NCBI GenBank assembly: GCA_035998495.1
Contig: DASYHP010000013.1
Span: 62,001 to 126,000 of the forward strand
DNA: 64,000 bases
Source of the DNA: Mesorhizobium_B sp035998495
GTDB lineage: Bacteria > Pseudomonadota > Alphaproteobacteria > Rhizobiales > Rhizobiaceae
Direction: 5' to 3'
Position 1 is the stretch's first letter, and every line of letters begins with the position of its first letter. The notes beneath the pieces are model-generated. The model saw only the letters and a list, made by a program, of their open reading frames with translations, had not been told where the DNA came from and made no database searches. Below are positions 1 to 8,060 of this stretch, one piece after another. The position numbers and the translations under genes were made by a program.

Positions 1-82
1 GGGCCACGATGGAAGCGGCATAGGCCGACGGGGCGCCAAGCGCTAGGGAGGATATGGCGGCCGTGAACGCGATCGTCTTCAT
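1..82 (-). CDS. N-terminus of a secreted protein (partial, runs off left edge)
   Basis: Reading leftward from an ATG at 80-82, the window holds the first 27 codons of a gene whose remainder lies outside. They form a good Sec signal peptide: MKT start, a hydrophobic core, and an AYA-A cleavage site. A ribosome binding site (AGGTGA) lies just upstream of the ATG. The gene is divergent from the ECF sigma factor gene at 279, and such pairs are often co-regulated with a neighbouring envelope or secreted protein. The family cannot be named from this fragment. Confidence 0.6.
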   Translation of the reverse strand, partial: MKTIAFTAAISSLALGAPSAYAASIVA

Positions 83-278
83 GGTGTCACCTGTCTGGTT
101 CGTGGATCGGATCCCTGTTGGACCCATGTCGGCTACACGCCGCGCGGTCGAACGGATGCAGCGGGACGAAAATTTTTGTCATGGCCGCATCCAATCGCTT
201 CCGCCGTGTGTCATCAGTGGCAGGGCGGGAGAGCGGCGTGGGCAGCATGCGGACTGGAGAAAGCGGCTTGGAGCGTTG

Positions 279-845
279 ATGCAGCGGCGGCTCGACCAGA
301 CGGCCGGCACCGGCTTCGATTACGCGGATGCCCTCCGGCGCTGCGCGAAGGGCGAGCGCGCCGCGCTCCGGCTGCTTTACGAGCAGGACGCCGGCGCCAT
401 GCTGGGCGTGGCCGCCCGCATTCTGCGCCGGCGCGATTTGGCGGAAGAGGCCGTGCAGGACACGTTCGTGCAGGTCTGGCGCCGGGCGGCGAGCTTCGAC
501 CCCGCGCGCGGCGCCGGCCGCGCCTGGCTGTTCACCATCCTTCGCCATCGCGCGCTCAACATTCTCCGCGACGGCGGCAGGGAGGAGGCGACGGATGCCG
601 ACCTGCTGGCCGACGAGCCGGACGATGCGCCCGATCCCGAAGCCGTGGTCGTGGCTCTCGACGAGGCGAGCCGGCTGCGGCGCTGCCTGGAAGGGCTCGA
701 GCCGCAGCGCCGCCAGGGGCTGGTGCTGGCCTACACCTTCGGCATGAGCCACGGCGAGGTCGCCGCCACGCTGCGCGTGCCGCTGGGGACCGCCAAGTCC
801 TGGATCAGGCGCGCCTTCCTGCAGGTCCGGGAGTGCATGCGATGA
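279..845 (+). CDS. RNA polymerase sigma factor, ECF family
   Basis: Extracytoplasmic-function sigma factor of 188 residues, directing core RNA polymerase to a small stress regulon. Region 2 lies at about residues 25-95, with the RDLAEEAVQDTFVQVW and AWLFTILRHRALN motifs. A short acidic linker follows, then region 4 at about 125-185 with a helix-turn-helix (MSHGEVAATL, PLGTAKSWIRRA). I chose the ATG at 279 because GGAG at 270-273 is correctly spaced; the frame stays open further upstream but has no family similarity there. The stop overlaps the next ATG (ATGA), so the anti-sigma gene is translationally coupled. The regulon and stimulus cannot be read from the sequence. Confidence 0.9.
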   Translation: MQRRLDQTAGTGFDYADALRRCAKGERAALRLLYEQDAGAMLGVAARILRRRDLAEEAVQDTFVQVWRRAASFDPARGAGRAWLFTILRHRALNILRDGGREEATDADLLADEPDDAPDPEAVVVALDEASRLRRCLEGLEPQRRQGLVLAYTFGMSHGEVAATLRVPLGTAKSWIRRAFLQVRECMR

Positions 846-1549
846 CCCCCGTCATGCGCCACGAGCAGGTCGCCGATTACGTGTTGGGAACCTTGGAGCC
901 CGCGCAAGCCGAGGCGTTCGAGGCCGCCATGGCACGCGACCCAAGCTTGGCGCAGGAGGTCGCGGAGGGGATGCGGCGACTCCACGCCCTCGACGATACC
1001 GCCGAGCTGCTTGCCGCCGACGACGCGCTCTGGCTGCGGATCGACCGCAGCATCGGCCAGGTCGAACGTCCGGGAGAACGGCGAGCCTCAGCGCTCAATG
1101 CGGCCTGGGACAGTTTGCGGTTCTGGCGCTGGGCAGGCCTCGGTGGGCTCGCCGCCAGCGCCGCGCTCGCGGCCGGGCTTGTGGCGCTCGTCCTGGCGCC
1201 GGAGCCCGCGCCGCGCTTCGTCGCGATCCTGGTTCCCGCCGACGGCTCGCCGGCCGGCGCGATCGTGGAGGTCGACGCGGATGGCGGAGCCCGCCTGATC
1301 CCGCTTCAGGACATTCCCGTTCCGGAGGGACGGGCCTTGGAGGTTTGGACGCTGCCGAGCCCGCAAAGCGGGCCGGTGTCCGTCGGGCTGATCGAGGAGG
1401 CCCGGAGGGCGGACCTCGCCATCGGCGGTCTGCCGGCGGTCGGCGAGGACCAGTTGTTCGAGATCACGCTGGAACCTGAAACCGGCTCGCCCATCGGGCG
1501 GCCCACAGGGCCGGTTTTGTTCAAGGGCCTGACCGTCCAGGCCCTTTGA
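842..1549 (+). CDS. Anti-sigma factor, RskA-like, membrane anchored
   Basis: Predicted 235-residue anti-sigma factor that would hold the upstream ECF sigma factor at the inner membrane. The N-terminal cytoplasmic part (about 1-90) has the zinc-free anti-sigma layout seen in RskA proteins (VADYVLGTLEP...). A single transmembrane helix lies at about residues 100-122 (GLGGLAASAALAAGLVALVL). The periplasmic C-terminal domain is the RskA type, with EVWTLP, SVGLI and FEITLEPETGSP motifs. The start overlaps the sigma stop by four bases. Regulated proteolysis is usual for this family; no site for it is recognisable here. Confidence 0.85.
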   Translation: MTPVMRHEQVADYVLGTLEPAQAEAFEAAMARDPSLAQEVAEGMRRLHALDDTAELLAADDALWLRIDRSIGQVERPGERRASALNAAWDSLRFWRWAGLGGLAASAALAAGLVALVLAPEPAPRFVAILVPADGSPAGAIVEVDADGGARLIPLQDIPVPEGRALEVWTLPSPQSGPVSVGLIEEARRADLAIGGLPAVGEDQLFEITLEPETGSPIGRPTGPVLFKGLTVQAL

Positions 1550-1566
1550 AGTCCAGTTGTCGCGAC

Positions 1567-2784
1567 TCAGGCAGGCGACGGGCCTGCCGTGCGGCCCCAG
1601 GCCGCCGCATCCGGTTTGGCGCCGCCCGATTTGCCGGCCCTGCGGCGGCCGAGCGCGGCGATCAGCGCCGCCACGGCCACCCCGACGGCCAGCACGCCCA
1701 GCGCGAACACCGGACGGTGCCACATCCAGGCCAGCGCGATCGTGGTCGTGCCCGTCAGCACCGCCAGAAGCATGGCCGCGAGGCCCGTGCCGAAGCGAAC
1801 GAGGCTGCCGACGAAGGGGACGACGTCGGCCACGACGCCGAGTGGTGCAAGAACCAGCCCGAAGCCGATGGCGAGCACCACGACGCCGACCACCCGCAAC
1901 ACCCAGGTGACGATGACGTTCATGGTCTGCGCGTCGGCGAACATCTTCTCCGCCGAAACCGTTCCGCGCTCGACCATCAGGAGCGCGTCGCCCGCCGCCG
2001 TCTGATAAGCGTCGAAGCCCGACCCGGCTTGCTTGGCGATCAGTGATGCGGGACCGAGCGGCACGAGTTCATAAGCGATCCGGTAGTCGCCGACCTGCGG
2101 CGCGGCGGGATCGCGCCCGAGGAAGATTCGGCCGTCCGAGACCAGCGCGCTGCGGCTTCCGCCGAGCGCCTGGTTGATCGCCTCGATCTGCTCGCGCTTG
2201 ACCTCGAGACGCTCCTCGCCGCCCACGACGTCGAGCACCTGCTTGTCGAGCGTGAATGCGCCGAGCGTCGCCTGTTCGACCTGGAAGCTGCGCCCGCGGA
2301 TCTCCATGGACGGGTTGGCGTGCCCGCCCGGCTGGCGGAAGTCGGCGGAGTCGATCGGCTCGTCGGACCACCCTCTGCTGTAGGTGTAGGTGGTGACGGT
2401 TTCCTCGCCGCCGCCGAGCTGGGTTTCGGTCTCGCTCTCCTGCTCCTCGCGCCACTGATACATCTCGACCTGGCGCACTAGGCGGACGCCTTGGGCGCTG
2501 ATGCCGAAATCGCCGTCGGCCAGCGTCTCGCCGGTTCTGATGTCGCCGCTCAGGTGGACGAGCTTGCCCTCGTTGGCGGGATCGACCGCCTCGCTCGCCA
2601 CCGACACGACCGCCGCCGCTCCCTCCGTCAGCGAGCGCTCCGTGGTGACGGCCCTCCCCTCGTTCCAGAACAGGCCGATCGGCACGAGCACGACCAGGAG
2701 CAGGCCGACGATCAGCCCGCCGAAGGATCGCGCGATGCGGCCGCCCCAGGACGTCCGCGTGACTTCGCGAAATGTGTCGCTCAT
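1567..2784 (-). CDS. TMEM43 family membrane protein
   Basis: Protein of 405 residues resembling the bacterial TMEM43 (LUMA) family, whose cellular role is unknown. One N-terminal transmembrane helix lies at about residues 20-40 (SFGGLIVGLLLVVLVPIGLF). A long extracytoplasmic domain follows (about 45-305), with W, E and G-rich motifs typical of the family. Three or four hydrophobic segments close the C-terminus (about 310-395), ending in a basic tail. I chose the ATG at 2784 because AGGGGA precedes it; an upstream in-frame start would lack a ribosome binding site. It converges on the anti-sigma gene with only 17 bases between the two stop codons. Confidence 0.75.
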   Translation of the reverse strand: MSDTFREVTRTSWGGRIARSFGGLIVGLLLVVLVPIGLFWNEGRAVTTERSLTEGAAAVVSVASEAVDPANEGKLVHLSGDIRTGETLADGDFGISAQGVRLVRQVEMYQWREEQESETETQLGGGEETVTTYTYSRGWSDEPIDSADFRQPGGHANPSMEIRGRSFQVEQATLGAFTLDKQVLDVVGGEERLEVKREQIEAINQALGGSRSALVSDGRIFLGRDPAAPQVGDYRIAYELVPLGPASLIAKQAGSGFDAYQTAAGDALLMVERGTVSAEKMFADAQTMNVIVTWVLRVVGVVVLAIGFGLVLAPLGVVADVVPFVGSLVRFGTGLAAMLLAVLTGTTTIALAWMWHRPVFALGVLAVGVAVAALIAALGRRRAGKSGGAKPDAAAWGRTAGPSPA

Positions 2785-2893
2785 AAGAAATCCCCTCTGA
2801 ACCCCATCGGCCACCCCCGCGGCGCAAAGCTCCCTTTACGGCAAGTGGGGGCGGCGGGGAATGGGTTCCATTGAGGCTGCTTGGGTTTCGGGA

Positions 2894-3964
2894 CTATGCC
2901 GCCCGCGCGGGAAGGCCGTGTCCGACCGGGCGGGCTTCGGCGATATGCGCCCATCGCGGGCGCTCGAACAGGAAGCGCCCGACGCCGAAGCGCTGGATGA
3001 CCAGGTAGAGGACGACCGGGCTCGCCAGCGAGACGATCAGCACGGAAAGGCTCAAGATGTTCGTGTCCGTGATGAGGCCCGCGCGCATGGCGGCTTCGCG
3101 GAAGATCGACATCGGGATCGTGAAGGCGAGATAGATCACCAGCGAATGCGCGCCGATCCAGCTCAGCCAGCCCGTGAGGGGCAGCTTCACGAGCAGCGCC
3201 CCGGAGACGCAGAGCGCGAGAGCGCCGGCGATGGCGAGCGTGAGGCGAACGGGCGGGGACACCGCCTCGCCCATCTCCATGCCGACCGGCATCACGGCGA
3301 AGCCGGGGGAGAAGACGAGCAGGCCGTTGAGGAGCGCCCAGGCGGCCAGCCCGAAAAGCGCCAGCGGCGCATGGTCCTCGGCCCATTCCACGAAGCGGAA
3401 GATGAGGGGTGCGGCGGCATAACCCAGGTAGAAGAACACGAAGTGGCGGGCGAACTGCTCGGCGACATGGACGTCCGTGCCGCTGCCCGCCATCTGGAGC
3501 GCGGCGGCGGCCGGGATGACGAGCCAATGCGGCGCGCGCGCCTGCCACAGGAGCTTGGCCGCAAGCCCGAACACGCCCAGCATGTAGATGAACCAGAGCA
3601 CGCCATAGGGATGGCCGAGGGCGAGCGCCGCCTCGCGCAGGGCGTCGAGCGGCGCCCCGGCGAACAGGCCGACCTTGAGGCCGATCATGATCAGCATCCA
3701 GAGGGCGTAGAAGTAGAAATAGTGAACGACGCGGCGGTCGGCGTAGCGCAGCCACGGGCGGTCGATCACCTGGGAAAGGAAGAGGCCCGAGATCAGAAAC
3801 AGCTCGGGCATGCGGAACGGCGTCGCGAAGCCGATCACGTAATGGAGCAAGCCAATCCCGCCGCTGTGCTCGCCGGTGTTGTAGGCCGCATACATCATCA
3901 CCACCAGCAGGATGGACAGGCCCTTTGCGGCGTCCACCCAAGCGGTTCGTCCGGCGTCTTTCAT
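2894..3964 (-). CDS. Acyltransferase 3 / OpgC-like integral membrane protein
   Basis: Integral membrane protein of 356 residues with about ten hydrophobic segments, matching the acyltransferase 3 / OpgC superfamily that O-acylates envelope glycans. The N-terminus carries the family pattern: WVDAAKGLSILLVV, then a segment with FRMPELFLISGLFLS and the conserved arginine region DRRVVHYFYFYALW. The last helix is followed by a basic tail. I chose the ATG at 3964, preceded by GGAG, because the longer frame would run through the tRNA gene at 4141-4215. The acceptor glycan is not indicated by neighbours. Confidence 0.8.
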   Translation of the reverse strand: MKDAGRTAWVDAAKGLSILLVVMMYAAYNTGEHSGGIGLLHYVIGFATPFRMPELFLISGLFLSQVIDRPWLRYADRRVVHYFYFYALWMLIMIGLKVGLFAGAPLDALREAALALGHPYGVLWFIYMLGVFGLAAKLLWQARAPHWLVIPAAAALQMAGSGTDVHVAEQFARHFVFFYLGYAAAPLIFRFVEWAEDHAPLALFGLAAWALLNGLLVFSPGFAVMPVGMEMGEAVSPPVRLTLAIAGALALCVSGALLVKLPLTGWLSWIGAHSLVIYLAFTIPMSIFREAAMRAGLITDTNILSLSVLIVSLASPVVLYLVIQRFGVGRFLFERPRWAHIAEARPVGHGLPARAA

Positions 3965-4140
3965 GGGTCGCTCCGTTCTCCAGAGCAAACCTCGGCTGAA
4001 GGACTTGCTCCCGCGAAGCACAACACCACGCAGCCTTTCGCTTCGGTTACGACACGCGGGAAAATCCAAGCGTTCGGCTTCTTTTGCCGAGGCCCCGGCT
4101 CTTGGGTGCGGCCGCAAGCCGGCGGGACGGACAGAGGATG

Positions 4141-4215
4141 TGGAGGCCTGACCAGGAATTGAACCTGGATATACGCCGATGCAAGGCGTCACATGAGCCG
4201 TTCTGTCATCAGGCC
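4141..4215 (-). tRNA. tRNA with Cys anticodon (GCA), divergent anticodon loop
   Basis: Full cloverleaf on the minus strand with encoded CCA. Acceptor stem GGCCTGA/TCAGGCC (7 bp perfect); T8 G9; short D stem ACA/TGT with a GG-containing loop; anticodon stem ACGCC/GGCGT with loop TTGCATC; variable loop ATAT; T stem CCAGG/CCTGG with loop TTCAATT. U33 places the anticodon at GCA, and the discriminator base is U73; both are cysteine identity features. Position 37 is U instead of the purine expected in tRNA-Cys, and the D stem is weak. It could be a second, diverged tRNA-Cys or a tRNA-like gene. It lies alone between two minus-strand genes. Confidence 0.75.
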
Positions 4216-4365
4216 ACAGTCGCCCGCCGCGTGTCGGAATCGCAAGGGAGACCGGCTCATTTCTAGAGTCGGAACTCCTGCCGAAACATTAACGGCGGCC
4301 GATCAAAACGGCGGAACCGCCCCTGACGCCGTGAGCGCCGCATCCCCAAGGCGCCGTTTCGGCGC

Positions 4366-4728
4366 TCAGAACAAGCGCCCGCCGTTCGGCACGGGCCGTT
4401 CGATGGCGCCCAGCACCACCGCGCCCTCGTCGTCGGGGAAGCCCAGCGTCAGCACTTCCGACATGTAGGGGCCGATCTGGCGCGGCGGAAAGTTCACCAC
4501 CGCGAACACCTGCCGTCCGACCAGCTCCTCCGGGCGGTAGTATTTCGTGATCTGGGCCGAGGATTTCTTCACCCCGATGACGGGGCCGAAGTCGATTCGG
4601 AGCTTGATGGCCGGCTTTCGCGCCTCCGGGAACGGCTCGGCCGACAGGATCGTCCCCGCGCGAATGTCCACACGGTCGAAGTCGGCGAAGCTGATCGGCG
4701 GCTTCGCCGCGCCTCCCTCCTCCGTCAT
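4366..4728 (-). CDS. csaA: CsaA-like tRNA-binding domain protein
   Basis: A 120-residue single-domain protein matching CsaA, a dimeric chaperone-like protein with the OB-fold tRNA-binding domain found at the C-terminus of some aminoacyl-tRNA synthetases. Family motifs in order are FDRVDIRAGTI (about 17-27), AIKLRIDFG (about 40-48), SSAQITKYY (about 56-64), GRQVFAVVNFPPRQIGP and SEVLTLGF. The ATG at 4728 lies six bases after the ybjN stop, so the two are probably co-transcribed. Its role in protein export is known mainly from Bacillus and is inferred here from homology only. Confidence 0.85.
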   Translation of the reverse strand: MTEEGGAAKPPISFADFDRVDIRAGTILSAEPFPEARKPAIKLRIDFGPVIGVKKSSAQITKYYRPEELVGRQVFAVVNFPPRQIGPYMSEVLTLGFPDDEGAVVLGAIERPVPNGGRLF

Positions 4729-4734
4729 GATGCG

Positions 4735-5235
4735 TCAGGCGTTGCCGGCCGTCTCGAACAAGACGCCGGCCAGCGCATCCTTGGCCGAGGCCGCTGAATT
4801 CGCCACGAAGCGGAACGCCTGGAAATAGCACTCGCAGGCGTCAAGCGCCGACGACAGGAGCACCTCGACCTGCCGGCCCGTCGGCTCGGCGCCGCCGGCC
4901 AGGAGCAGCGACTGGCGGAACATGATCGCGCCCTCCTGTTCCCACAGGTCGAAATGGCCGAGCAGCATCTGCTCGTTGATGAGGGTCAGGAGCCGCATGA
5001 TCTCGATGATCCGCTCGGCCGGCACAGTGAGGTCGAAGGCGCAGGCCAGGTGCAGCGCCTCGAAATCCTCCATCCAGGAGAAGGACACCTGGTAGTCCGT
5101 CCAGCTTCCGGCGACCGACACCGCGATCTCATCCTCGCCGGTGCGCTCGAAGGCCCATTCGTTGAGATGGGCGACGCGCTCGATCACGTCCACCGGGTGA
5201 AGCTCGCGCGCGGCTTCGGCTGCCTGCAGGGCCAT
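4735..5235 (-). CDS. YbjN domain-containing protein
   Basis: A 166-residue cytoplasmic protein of the YbjN family, which adopts a type III secretion chaperone-like fold; its function is not settled. Recognisable stretches include HPVDVIERVAHLNEW, YQVSFSWMEDFEALHLACAFDL and RLLTLINEQMLLGHFDLW. I chose the ATG at 5235; a TTG at 5268 would add eleven residues but has no good ribosome binding site. In many Hyphomicrobiales this gene lies close to ubiK, as it does here, although the two are separated by about 270 bases with no gene in which I see only AT-richer, promoter-like sequence. Confidence 0.8.
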   Translation of the reverse strand: MALQAAEAARELHPVDVIERVAHLNEWAFERTGEDEIAVSVAGSWTDYQVSFSWMEDFEALHLACAFDLTVPAERIIEIMRLLTLINEQMLLGHFDLWEQEGAIMFRQSLLLAGGAEPTGRQVEVLLSSALDACECYFQAFRFVANSAASAKDALAGVLFETAGNA

Positions 5236-5508
5236 TCTGTGTTCCGCAAAAAGGTCGCGACAAGCCAAGGGGGCTGGAGCCAGCCCGCCGCGCCGTCCGA
5301 CGAATCAACCAATATTTTCAGTGTATTGATGCCGAGTCGGCTGGAAAGCCCTTTTGCGCCGGCGAAGGGGAAAACTTGGCCGCCGCCTGCCGATCTGATT
5401 CAGCCGAAAGACCTAACCGACTCCACGCAAACGGCTTTTCGACGCCTGCCCCTTGTGGACAACTTTTCGCGATTCGCCCAACGAATCCGGCGGCTTGGGG
5501 CGCGCGCT

Positions 5509-5817
5509 TCAGATCTCGCCGCCGACGCCCTTGCCAAGAGGCCGGTCGGCGGCGCCCGACGCTCCGCCGAGCTTCGTCTCGAGCGCGGCGATCCGCTGCG
5601 CCAGCCGCTCGTTCTCCGTCCGCGCCTTGGCGGCCATGTCGCGCACCGCCTCGAACTCCTCGCGGCTGACCACGTCCATGGAATTGAGGATGCGTTCGGC
5701 CTGCGCGCGAAAAATGGTCTCGGCCTCGCGGCGCACGCCCTGCGCCGCGCCCATGGCGTCCGTCATCAGCTTGGCGAGGTCGTCGAGCAGGCGGTTGCCG
5801 GGGCCGGTGGTGGTCAT
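5509..5817 (-). CDS. ubiK: Accessory factor UbiK family protein (BMFP)
   Basis: Small 102-residue protein of the BMFP/UbiK family, a coiled-coil membrane-associated accessory factor for ubiquinone biosynthesis. The N-terminal amphipathic helix (RLLDDLAKLMTDAMGAAQGV) is followed by the characteristic VSREEFEAVRDMAAKARTEN heptads and a coiled coil ending at about residue 85. A glycine-rich tail closes the protein. The ATG at 5817 matches family length. It is divergent from lgt, so the 160 bases between them should hold both promoters. The ubiquinone role is established in enterobacteria and inferred here. Confidence 0.8.
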   Translation of the reverse strand: MTTTGPGNRLLDDLAKLMTDAMGAAQGVRREAETIFRAQAERILNSMDVVSREEFEAVRDMAAKARTENERLAQRIAALETKLGGASGAADRPLGKGVGGEI

Positions 5818-5979
5818 GTCGCGCGTCCTTCCTGGGCGAGGGCTCTCGGGCGAGCCGGGATTGAGGTAAGCCCGGCCGCACCCCGTTGCAAGGACGGGCG
5901 GGCACAGGCCCCTGCCCGCTTGACCCCTGGGTCCGGCTCGGCCATGGAAGCGCCCTCTTTCCCCATGCGAGTTGCGGCC

Positions 5980-6849
5980 ATGACAGCGTTTCCCCTCATG
6001 CCGCTCGCCGCCCTGCCGTTCCCGAACATCGATCCGGTGGCGCTGCAGATCGGCCCCCTGGCGATCCACTGGTACGGGCTGGGCTATGTGGTCGGCATCC
6101 TGTTCGGCTGGTGGTATGGCCGCCGGCTCCTGACCAACGAGCGGCTTTGGGCGGGCGGCGTGCCGCCGATGCGGGTGAGCGACCTCGATGATTTCCTGCC
6201 CTGGGCGGCGCTCGGCATCGTGCTCGGCGGGCGGCTGGGCTATATCCTATTCTACGATCTCGGCCGCTATCTCGAAAATCCCCTCGACATCGTTGCGCTG
6301 TGGCAGGGCGGCATGTCGTTCCACGGCGGCATGCTGGGCGCGATCCTGGCCATGGTGCTGTTTTCGCGCTCGCGAAACATCCTGCCCTGGTCGATGCTGG
6401 ACGTGGTGTCGGCGGGCACGCCGGTGGCGCTGGGCCTTGTGCGGGTCGCCAACTTCATCAATGGCGAGCTTTGGGGCAAGATCACCGACGTGCCCTGGGC
6501 GGTCGAGTTTCCCAATGGCGGGCCGTTCACACGTCATCCCAGCCAGCTCTACGAAGCGCTGCTCGAAGGGCTCGTGCTGTTTGTCGTCCTGCGTTTCCTC
6601 AGCCACGGCCGGCTGAAGCTGCAAACGCCGCGCTTCGTGGGCGGCGCCTTCATCGCGGGCTATGGGTTGGCGCGCATCTTCGTCGAGTTCTTCCGGGAGC
6701 CCGACGCCCATCTCGGCTATCTCGCGGGCGGCTTCGTCACCATGGGCATGGTGCTGTCGCTGCCCATGGTGCTGGCCGGGCTCTGGGGCATGTGGACGGC
6801 CCGCCCCGTGGTTTTCGCGCCGCGCGAAGAGGCGCTCGGCAAGGCATGA
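5980..6849 (+). CDS. lgt: Prolipoprotein diacylglyceryl transferase
   Basis: Inner-membrane enzyme (289 residues) that moves diacylglycerol from phosphatidylglycerol to the lipobox cysteine of prolipoproteins, the first step in lipoprotein maturation. Seven membrane helices are visible. The Lgt signature GLVRVANFINGELWGKITDVPW lies at about residues 155-175, with the conserved HGGMLGAI and HPSQLYEALLEG motifs on either side. ATGs at 5944, 5965 and 5980 are possible starts; none has a strong ribosome binding site, and 5980 fits family length best. The stop overlaps the start of the methyltransferase gene (ATGA). Confidence 0.9.
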   Translation: MTAFPLMPLAALPFPNIDPVALQIGPLAIHWYGLGYVVGILFGWWYGRRLLTNERLWAGGVPPMRVSDLDDFLPWAALGIVLGGRLGYILFYDLGRYLENPLDIVALWQGGMSFHGGMLGAILAMVLFSRSRNILPWSMLDVVSAGTPVALGLVRVANFINGELWGKITDVPWAVEFPNGGPFTRHPSQLYEALLEGLVLFVVLRFLSHGRLKLQTPRFVGGAFIAGYGLARIFVEFFREPDAHLGYLAGGFVTMGMVLSLPMVLAGLWGMWTARPVVFAPREEALGKA

Positions 6850-7937
6850 CGGCGCTCGCCGCGCGGCTGAAGCGCCGCGTCCAAGCGGCAGGGCCGATGA
6901 GCGTGGCCGAATACATGTCGGCCTGCCTGCTCGACCCGGCCGACGGCTACTACACGACCCGAATGCCCTTCGGCGCGGCGGGCGACTTCACCACCGCGCC
7001 CGAAATCAGCCAGATGTTCGGCGAGCTCGCCGCCGTCTGGCTCTTCGCGGCCTGGGAAGCGTCGGGCCGCCCCGCGCCGGTGCTCCTCGCGGAACTCGGC
7101 CCCGGCCGCGGCACGATGATGCGCGACATGCTGCAGGCATGGGCGCGGCTGGATCGGGACAATGCGGCGAAGCTCGAAATCGCCCTGGTCGAGGCCAGCC
7201 CCCAGCTTGCGGCGCTGCAGCGGCAGACGCTTGGTCCGCTCGCGGGAAAGGCCCGTTGGCATGCCTCGGTCGAGGAGCTTCCCGGCGGCCCCACGCTCTT
7301 CGTCGGCAACGAGATCTTCGACGCCCTCCCCGTCCGGCAATACCAGTTCGCCGGCGGACGCTGGCATGAGCGCGTCGTCGGCCTGGATGAAAAAGGCGAG
7401 CTCTCGCTCATGCTCGGCCCCGGCGCGCCCGATCCGAAAGCCCTGCCTCAAGGCGTGCCGGCGCCCGAACGCGCGGTTTGGGAGGTTTCGCCCGCGCGCG
7501 AAGTGCTGATGGAGCAAGTCGCCGGCCGCCTCGAAGCGCATGGCGGCGCGGGCCTCTTCTTCGACTACGGTCATCTGGAGCCGGCTTACGGCGACACGCT
7601 CCAGGCCGTGCGGAAACATCGACCCGAGCCGGTTCTCGCGTCTCCCGGCGAGGCGGACCTGACATCCCATGTGGACTTTTCGGCCCTTGCCGCGACCGCC
7701 CAAAGGCATGGGCTCGACGCCTGGACGGCCACGCAAGGCGATTTCCTGCTCGCCATGGGGCTTTTGGAGCGCGCCGGGCGTCTGGGCGGCGGGGCCGACG
7801 CCGAGGCGCAAGCGCGGATCAGGGGCGAGGTCGAGCGGCTCGCGGGCCCTGACGCCATGGGAACGCTCTTCAAGGTCTTGGCTGTGGCGAAGCCCGAGGT
7901 GAAACTGCCCGCCCTGAGGTCGACTGCGGCATCGTGA
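6846..7937 (+). CDS. SAM-dependent methyltransferase, NDUFAF7/MidA family
   Basis: Class I SAM-dependent methyltransferase of 363 residues in the NDUFAF7/MidA family (COG1565). Eukaryotic NDUFAF7 methylates an arginine of a complex I subunit; the bacterial role is presumed similar but is not shown. Motifs seen: the N-terminal MSVAEYMSACLLDPADGYYT substrate-side segment, AGDFTTAPEISQMFGE, the SAM-binding LLAELGPGRGTMMRDML at about residues 80-95, VGNEIFDALPV, and FFDYGH near residue 240. It overlaps lgt by four bases, and the lgt - COG1565 - pgeF order is conserved in many Hyphomicrobiales. Confidence 0.85.
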   Translation: MTALAARLKRRVQAAGPMSVAEYMSACLLDPADGYYTTRMPFGAAGDFTTAPEISQMFGELAAVWLFAAWEASGRPAPVLLAELGPGRGTMMRDMLQAWARLDRDNAAKLEIALVEASPQLAALQRQTLGPLAGKARWHASVEELPGGPTLFVGNEIFDALPVRQYQFAGGRWHERVVGLDEKGELSLMLGPGAPDPKALPQGVPAPERAVWEVSPAREVLMEQVAGRLEAHGGAGLFFDYGHLEPAYGDTLQAVRKHRPEPVLASPGEADLTSHVDFSALAATAQRHGLDAWTATQGDFLLAMGLLERAGRLGGGADAEAQARIRGEVERLAGPDAMGTLFKVLAVAKPEVKLPALRSTAAS

Positions 7938-8060
7938 CGGCAAGCTTCCGCTGCGGCGATTGACAGGGAAAAAAGCCCGTTCCAGTGTCCGCGCCGCGCG
8001 GCGAAGGCCCCCAGGGCAAGCGCCGCATGGGGGCGAACGACCGAACAGGGAGAAGAGCGG

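Noticed and set aside
4084..4266. ORFs across the tRNA at 4141-4215, including the extended acyltransferase frame
   Set aside because: The cloverleaf explains this sequence; the acyltransferase has a good start and binding site at 3964.
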